A DNA stretch of 64,000 nt from Megalobrama amblycephala (lineage: Eukaryota; Chordata; Actinopteri; Cypriniformes; Xenocyprididae), in the NCBI RefSeq assembly GCF_018812025.1, contig NC_063057.1, forward strand, positions 14,099,524 through 14,163,523, in the 5' to 3' direction. The position numbers and the translations under genes are program-made. Numbering within the stretch: the first letter of the stretch is position 1; each line of letters starts with the position of its first letter. This document shows, in pieces, positions 57,849 through 64,000 of the stretch. The notes below the pieces were generated by a model. That model saw only the letters and a program-made list of their open reading frames with translations. It did not search any database and had not been told where the DNA came from.

Positions 57849-58804
57849 TATGGATGCACCGATGTATCGGTCGATTTTTGCTCAATTTATAATAGATATA
57901 ACAAACAGATGGTTTATTAACTAACTGTGTGAAGGCACTAGCGATGCTGTCTGAGCTTTAATGTTAACCAAATAACAAAATAGCACACTATTCTTAACTT
58001 TTATAACTTTCATAAGTGTAGTGGAACCCATTCAAATGATGACCAAAACTTTACTGATGTTTTATTAAGTTTATTGTGTCCGTTTTCACTCCAAAGACAT
58101 CACAAGAGCTAAACAAAACACAGCACATTAAACTTTCTCTACATTGCACTATCATCAACATACAGCGAATTACAACAGAACACTTACTACAACTAACAGT
58201 TAACAAATACATACAGACCTTATGCCTTTTGGGCGGTGCATAATAAACTGGCAATATCTCTGAAGAACTGTGTGCTCTCCATTACCCGTTTCACTCTGTA
58301 GACTAGAATACCTGTCAAAATAAGAGTCCCACCTTAGTAAAGGAGATCATACACTTTTTTGTTAAACTTACAAAAAGTATTAAAATGTATACAAAAACAA
58401 ATTAGAAGGTTAATCATAATAAAGTCTGTTTCAATAAGGAAGGATTTAATTTATACAGTGAACAATATGCAGTATTATTTTACATATTGTTTACTGTTAA
58501 ACCTACCTAAAAAGCACAGTTTATTTTATATGTATGTTTGTGTTGTTGTATTTATGTAGGCCTGCTGAATGTTAAATGGATCAAATCCATGTTCATTAGA
58601 AATTATGATGATGAAGCAATAAATCTGCTAGTAGAATTTAATGCAGGTGTTTTTGAACTTTGCTGATTTAAAACATGATCAAAATACTATCTATTTTGAT
58701 GACAACATTTAAAATAAGAGAGCAAGTGACAAATATCAGAATCGACTAACAATTGTTTGTTAAAATCAGTATCGGCCCCAAAAAATCCTATCAGTGCATC
58801 CCTA
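57849..58804. mobile_element. hAT-like non-autonomous element, 956 bp
   Basis: Ends tatggatgcaccgat and (complement) tagggatgcactgat are inverted repeats. The flanks gttgtaat (57841-57848) and gtagtaat (58805-58812) match at 7 of 8 bases, the 8-bp duplication length expected for hAT. No transposase. It interrupts the second duplicated block just before the mest exon-9-like fragment 2. Confidence 0.8.
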
Positions 58805-58841
58805 GTAGTAATATTTGTTCATTTATGTGTTTTTCCTACAG

Positions 58842-58939
58842 GATAAGGGAGGTGTTTGGAGCATACACTCAACAGAAGCAGAGCTCTGGGACGTGTGGAC
58901 AGACATTCACTGTAATGATGGACATCTGCTCTTGGACAG
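58842..58939 (+). pseudogene. mest exon-9-like fragment 2
   Basis: After tttttcctacag the segment matches mest exon 9 over its whole length: ataagggaggtgtttgga, then ctcaacagaagcagagctct, gggacgtgtggacagacatt and gatggacatctgctcttgga. About 4 bp are missing near 58869, shifting the frame, and the donor GT is AT (ggacag/ataaga), so it can neither encode mest nor splice normally. It is closer to the intact exon than fragment 1. Confidence 0.88.
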
Positions 58940-59206
58940 ATAAGACTTCTAACGTGTGAATGTGTGTTGTTTGGTGCAAAAAAACGTAGGTTATCATCAT
59001 TTTCTTTTTGGAGGGTCACCCCTCTAAAAAGCAAATTATGGTAACCTAAATAGGTGGGGAAGGGACGGCAGGCCAAATTTTTTATACAGCTAATTTTTTT
59101 TCATTGTATCAAAAAGTATAACCCCTGCTGTACATCGTGTCGGGGTTTGGGGGGGGACCCGAATCATCCCCACCCCTTCACACACGCACCATTCACTCAT
59201 ATCGCT

Positions 59207-59280
59207 GAGATCTGGCTGGGATCGAACCAGCAACCTCTGAACCCGTGAGGCAGCGCTCTTAACCTTTGAGCCACAGATCT
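59207..59280 (-). other. tRNA-like 74-nt sequence, copy 2
   Basis: Same as the sequence at 52707-52780 except for two substitutions noted, one in the D loop and one in the anticodon loop (TCACGGG instead of TCATGGG). Acceptor, D and T stems are all still perfectly paired. It lies in the same position relative to the mest exon-9-like fragment, so it was duplicated with the block. Confidence 0.65.
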
Positions 59281-59339
59281 CATGTCTGAACATGTGCGGG
59301 AACTTGTATTTCACCTGTATGTGTCCTACAATAAAGTAG

Positions 59340-62300
59340 AACAAAGCAACATCCTGAGCTGGGGTTTGAACCCATGTCTCCAGCACACCCTTATCAGCAG
59401 AGAACATGTGTTTAGCCACCTGCGCCACTGTGACTTTCACACTGGCTGCTGATGTTTGGGGCACTTTGTTGAATATATCAGTAATCTATAACAATTTAAT
59501 GTTAGTAGTGATGCATCAACATGCTGAGCTGGGGTTTGAACCCATGTCTCCAGCGCAGTCTCACCAACAGAAAAAGCCATGCGTTTAGCCACTTGCGCCA
59601 TTGGGACTTTCACACTGAGCGTTGGTGTTTTGGGCTCTTTGTTGAATATAACATCAATAGCTAACAATTTAACGTTAGTAGTAATGCAACAACATGCTGA
59701 GAAGGGGTTTGAACCCATGTCTCCAGCGCAGCCTCACCAACAGAAAAAACCATGCGTTTAGCCACTTGCGCCATTGGGGCTTTCACACTGAGCGGTGGTG
59801 TTTTGGGCACTTTGTTGAAAATAACATCAATAGCTAACAATTTAACATTAGTAGTAATGCAACAACATGCTGAGGAGGGGTTTGAACCCATGTCTCCAGC
59901 GCAGCCTCACCAACAGAAAAAACACGCATTTAGCCACTTGCGCCATTGGGGCTTTCACACTGAACATTGGTGTTTTGGGCACTTTGTTGAATATAACATC
60001 AATAGCTAACAATTTAACGTTAGTAGTAATGCAACAACACGCTGAGGAGGGGTTTGAACCCATGTCTCCAGCGCTGCCTCACCAACAGAAAAAATATGCA
60101 TTTAGCCACTTGCGCCATTGGGGCTTTCACACTGAATGTTGGTGTTTTGGGCACTTTGTTGAAAATAACATCAATAGCTAACAATTTAACATAAGTAGTA
60201 ATGCAACAACATGCTGAGGAGGGGTTTGAACCCATGTCTGCAGCGCAGCCTCACCAACAGAAAAAACATGCATTTAGCCACTTGCGCCATTGGGGCTTTC
60301 ACACTGAGCGTTGGTGTTTTGGGCACTTTGTTAAAAATAACATCAATAGCTAACAATTTAACATTAGCAGTAATGCAACAACATGCTGAGGAGGGGTTTG
60401 AACCCATGTCTCCAGCGCCGCCTCACCACCAGAAAAAAAAACATATGTTTAGCCACTTGCGCCATTGGAGCTTTCACACTTAACCTTGGTGTTTTGGGCA
60501 CTTTGTTGAAAATAACATCAATAGCTAACAATTTAACGTTAGTAGTAATGCAACAACATGCTGAGGAGGGGTTTGAACCCGGGTCTCCAGCGCAGCCTCA
60601 CCAACAGAAAAAACATGCATTTAGCCACTTGCGCCATAGGGGCTTTCACACTGAGCATTGGTGTTTTGGGCACTTTGTTGAAAATAACATCAATAGCTAA
60701 CAATTTAACATAAGTAGTAATGCAACAACATGCTGAGGAGGGGTTTGAACCCATGTCTGCAGCGCAGCCTCACCAACAGAAAAAACATGCATTTAGCCAC
60801 TTGCGCCATAGGGGCTTTCACACTGAGCGTTGGTGTTTTGGGCACTTTGTTGAAAATAACATCAATAGCTAACAATTTAACGTTAGTAGTAATGCAACAA
60901 CATGCTGAGGAGGGTTTGAACCCGGGTCTCCAGCGCAGCCTCACCAACAGAAAAAACATGCATTTAGCCACTTGCGCCATAGGGGCTTTCACATTGAGCA
61001 TTGGTGTTTTGGGCACTTTGTTGAAAATAACATCAATAGCTAACAATTTAACGTTAGTAGTAATGCAACAACATGCTGAGGAGGGGTTTGAACCCGGGTC
61101 TCCAGCGCAGCCTCACCAACAGAAAAAACATGTATTTAGCCACTTGCACCATAGGGGCTTTCACACTGAGCGATGGTGTTTTGGGCACTTTGTTGAATAT
61201 AACATCAATAGCTAACAATTTAACATTAGTAGTAATGGAACAACATGCTGAGAAGGGGTTTGAACCCATGTCTCCAGCGCTGCCTCACCAACAGAAAAAA
61301 TATGCATTTAGCCACTTGCGCCATTGGGGCTTTCACACGGAGCGTTGATGTTTTGTGCACTTTGTTGAAAATAACATCAATAGCTAACAATTTAACATAA
61401 GTAGTAATGCAACAACATGCTGAAGAGGGTTTTGAACCCATGTTTCCAGCGCTGCCTCACCAACAGAAAAAATATGCATTTAGCCACTTGCGCCATTGGG
61501 GCTTTCCAACTGGGCATTGGTGTTTTGGGCACTTTGTTGAATATAATATCAGCAGCTAGCAATTTAACATTAGTAGTAATGCAACAACATGCTGAGGAGG
61601 GGTTTGAACCCATGTCTCCAGCGCAGCCTCACCAACAGAAAAAACATGCATTTAGCCACTTGCGCCATTGGGGCTTTCCAACTGGGCGTTGGTGTTTTGG
61701 GCACTTTGTTGAATATAATATCAGCAGCTAGCAATTTAACATTAGTAGTAATGCAACAACATGCTGAGGAGGGGTTTGAACCCATGTCTCCAGCGCTGCC
61801 TCAGCAACAGAAAAAATATGCATTTAGCCACTTGCGCCATTGGGGCTTTCACACTGAACATTGGTGTTTTGGGCACTTTGTTGAATATAACATCAATAGC
61901 TAACAATTTAACGTTAGTAGTAATGCAACAACACGCTGAGGAGGGGTTTGAACCCATGTCTCCAGCGCTGCCTCACCAACAGAAAAAATATGCATTTAGC
62001 CACTTGCGCCATTGGGGCTTTCACACTGAGCATTGGTGTTTTGGGCACTTTGTTGAATAAAACATCAATAGCTAACAATTTAACATTAGCAGTAATGCAA
62101 CAACATGCTGAGGAGGGGTTTGAACCCATGTCTCCAGCGCCGCCTCACCACCAGAAAAAAAACATATGTTTAGCCACTTGCGCCATTGGAGCTTTCACAC
62201 TGAACCTTGGTGTTTTGGGCACTTTGTTGAAAATAACATCAATAGCTAACAATTTAACGTTAGTAGTAATGCAACAACATGCTGAGGAGGGGTTTGAACC

Positions 62301-64000
62301 TGGGTCTCCAGCGCAGCCTCACCAACAGAAAAAAATCATGCGTTTAGCCACTTGCCCCATTGGGGCTTTCACACTGAGCGTTAGTGTTTTGGGCACTTTG
62401 TCGAATATAACATCAATAGCTAACAACTTAATGTTAGTAGTAAGGCAACAACATGCTGAGGTGGGGTTTGAACCTATGTCTCCAGCGCAGCCTCACCAAC
62501 AGAAAAAACATGCGTTTAGCCACTTGTGCCATTGTGGGTTTCACATTGAGCGTTGGTGTTTTGGGCACTTTGTTGAATATAACATCAATAGCTAACAATT
62601 TAACATTAGCAGTAATGCAACAACATGCTGAGGAGGGGTTTGAACCCATGTCTCCAGCGCAGCCTCACCAACAGAAAAAAATGCGTTTAACCACTTGTGC
62701 CATTGTGGGTTTCACATTGAGCGTTGGTGTTTTGGGCACTTTGTCGAATATAACATAAATAGCTAACAACTTAACATTAGTAGTAATGCAACAACATGCT
62801 GAGGAGGGGTTTGAACCCATGTCTCCAGCGCAGCCTCACCAACAGAAAAAATATGCGTTTAGCCACTTGCGCCATTGGAGCTTTCACACTGAACGTTGGT
62901 GTTTTGGGCACATTGTTGAAAATAACATCAATAGCTAACAATTTAACGTTAGTAGTAATGCAACAACATGCTGAGGAGGGGTTTGAACCCGGGTCTCCAG
63001 CGCAGCCTCACCAACAGAAAAAACATGCATTTAGCCACTTGCGCCATAGGGGCTTTCACACTGAGCGATGGTGGTTTGGGCACTTTGTTGAATATAACAT
63101 CAATAGCTAGCAATTTAACGTTAGTAGTAATGCAACAACATGCTGAGGAGGGGTTTGAACCCATGTCTCCAGCGCTGCGTCACCAACAGAAAAAATATGC
63201 ATTTAGCCACTTGCGCCATTGGGGCTTTCACACTGAGCGTTGATGTTTTGTGCACTTTGTTGAAAATAACATCAATAGCTAACAATTTAACGTTAGTAGT
63301 AATGCAACAACACGCTGAGGAGGGGTTTGAACCCATGTCTCCAGCGCTGCCTCACCAACAGAAAAAATATGCATTTAGCCACTTGCGCCATTGGGGCTTT
63401 CACACTGAGTGGTGGTGTTTTGGGCACTTTGTTGAAAATAACATCAATAGCTAACAATTTAACATAAGTAGTAATGCAACAACATGCTGAGGAGGGGTTT
63501 GAACCCATGTCTGCAGCGCAGCCTCACCAACAGATAAAACATGCATTTAGCCACTTGCGCCATTGGGGCTTTCACACTGAGCATTGGTGTTTTGGGCACT
63601 TTGTTGAAAATAACATCAATAGCTAACAATTTAACATTAGCAGTAATGCAACAACATGCTGAGGAGGGGTTTGAACCCATGTCTCCAGCGCCGCCTCACC
63701 ACCAGAAAAAAAACATATGTTTAGTCACTTGCGCCATTGGAGCTTTCACCCTGAACCTTGGTGTTTTGGGCACTTTGTTGAAAATAACATCAATAGCTAA
63801 CAATTTAACGTTAGTAGTAATGCAACAACATGCTGAGGAGGGGTTTGAACCCATGTCTCCAGCGCTGCCTCACCAACAGAAAAAATATGCATTTAACCAC
63901 TTGCGCCATTGGGGCTTTCACACTGAGCGGTGGTGTTTTGGGCACTTTGTTGAAAATAACATCAATAGCTAACAATTTAACATAAGTAGTAATGCAACAA
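59340..64000 (-). repeat. Tandem array of 172-bp units with pol III box-like pairs, 27 counted
   Basis: tttgaacc recurs 27 times from about 59363 to 63846, mean spacing about 172 bp, and the array runs off the window. On the minus strand each unit has TGGCGCAAGTGGCTAA (A-box-like, with the GTGGCTAA D-loop form of class II tRNAs) and about 57 nt later GGGTTCAAACCC (B-box-like). D-stem pairing is largely kept; the T stem pairs for three bases and the acceptor is lost. A run of five or six T lies between the boxes. Units differ by substitutions and small indels (variants cccatgtctcc, cccgggtctcc, gctgcctc, gcagcctc). The many open frames of 70-215 codons on both strands are by-products of the repeat. 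Confidence 0.93.

Noticed and set aside
59340..64000. Many overlapping open frames of 70-215 codons on both strands with similar proteins
   Set aside because: They recur every 172 bp, a length not divisible by three, and have no start context, domains or splice logic. They are the satellite unit read in several frames.
59340..64000. CRISPR-like regular spacing
   Set aside because: The whole unit is conserved; there are no unique spacers between short repeats, and the genome is a vertebrate one.

Overview
The window reads as nuclear DNA of a teleost fish, most likely a cyprinid. It has vertebrate split genes with small GT-AG exons, an AT-rich background, and dense Tc1-like, hAT-like and TTAA-site DNA transposons of the kind abundant in carp and zebrafish relatives. 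The identified genes are vertebrate orthologues.

Layout. (1) 390-30104, plus strand: the 3' part (63 exons traced, about 1,465 codons) of a type VII collagen-like gene. It has an N-terminal Gly-X-Y block, a hugely expanded non-collagenous hinge (about 528 codons, Glu/Arg-rich at its end), a C-terminal Gly-X-Y block, and an NC2 region ending in a Kunitz domain. Its introns carry a Tc1-like relic, a fold-back with THAP-domain fragments, an LTR retroelement with a minisatellite, a solo LTR, a second Tc1-like element with a frameshifted transposase, and several MITEs. (2) 32833-33276, plus: urocortin 3 prohormone. (3) 34691-43173, plus: complete copg2 (23 coding exons, 873 aa), coatomer gamma-2. 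(4) 43750-48563, minus: complete mest (12 coding exons, 344 aa), an alpha/beta hydrolase-fold protein; copg2 and mest are tail to tail and their poly(A) signals nearly abut. (5) 50280-64000: no intact gene. This part holds decayed plus-strand copies of mest pieces (one exon-1-like, two exon-9-like), a duplicated block that carries tRNA-like sequences, and at the end a tandem array of about 172-bp units (27 counted, running off the window edge). Each unit contains a pol III A-box/B-box-like pair on the minus strand.

The collagen-urocortin pair mirrors the mammalian COL7A1-UCN2 neighbourhood, and copg2-mest mirrors mammalian COPG2-MEST. The least explained part is the mest-derived and tRNA-like complex at the right end. 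Degenerate tRNA-like modules also sit inside intron 11 of the intact mest gene, in the same orientation relative to mest, which suggests that the array and the broken mest copies share an origin. All calls come from reading splice sites, frames and motifs by eye; no alignment or database search was run.
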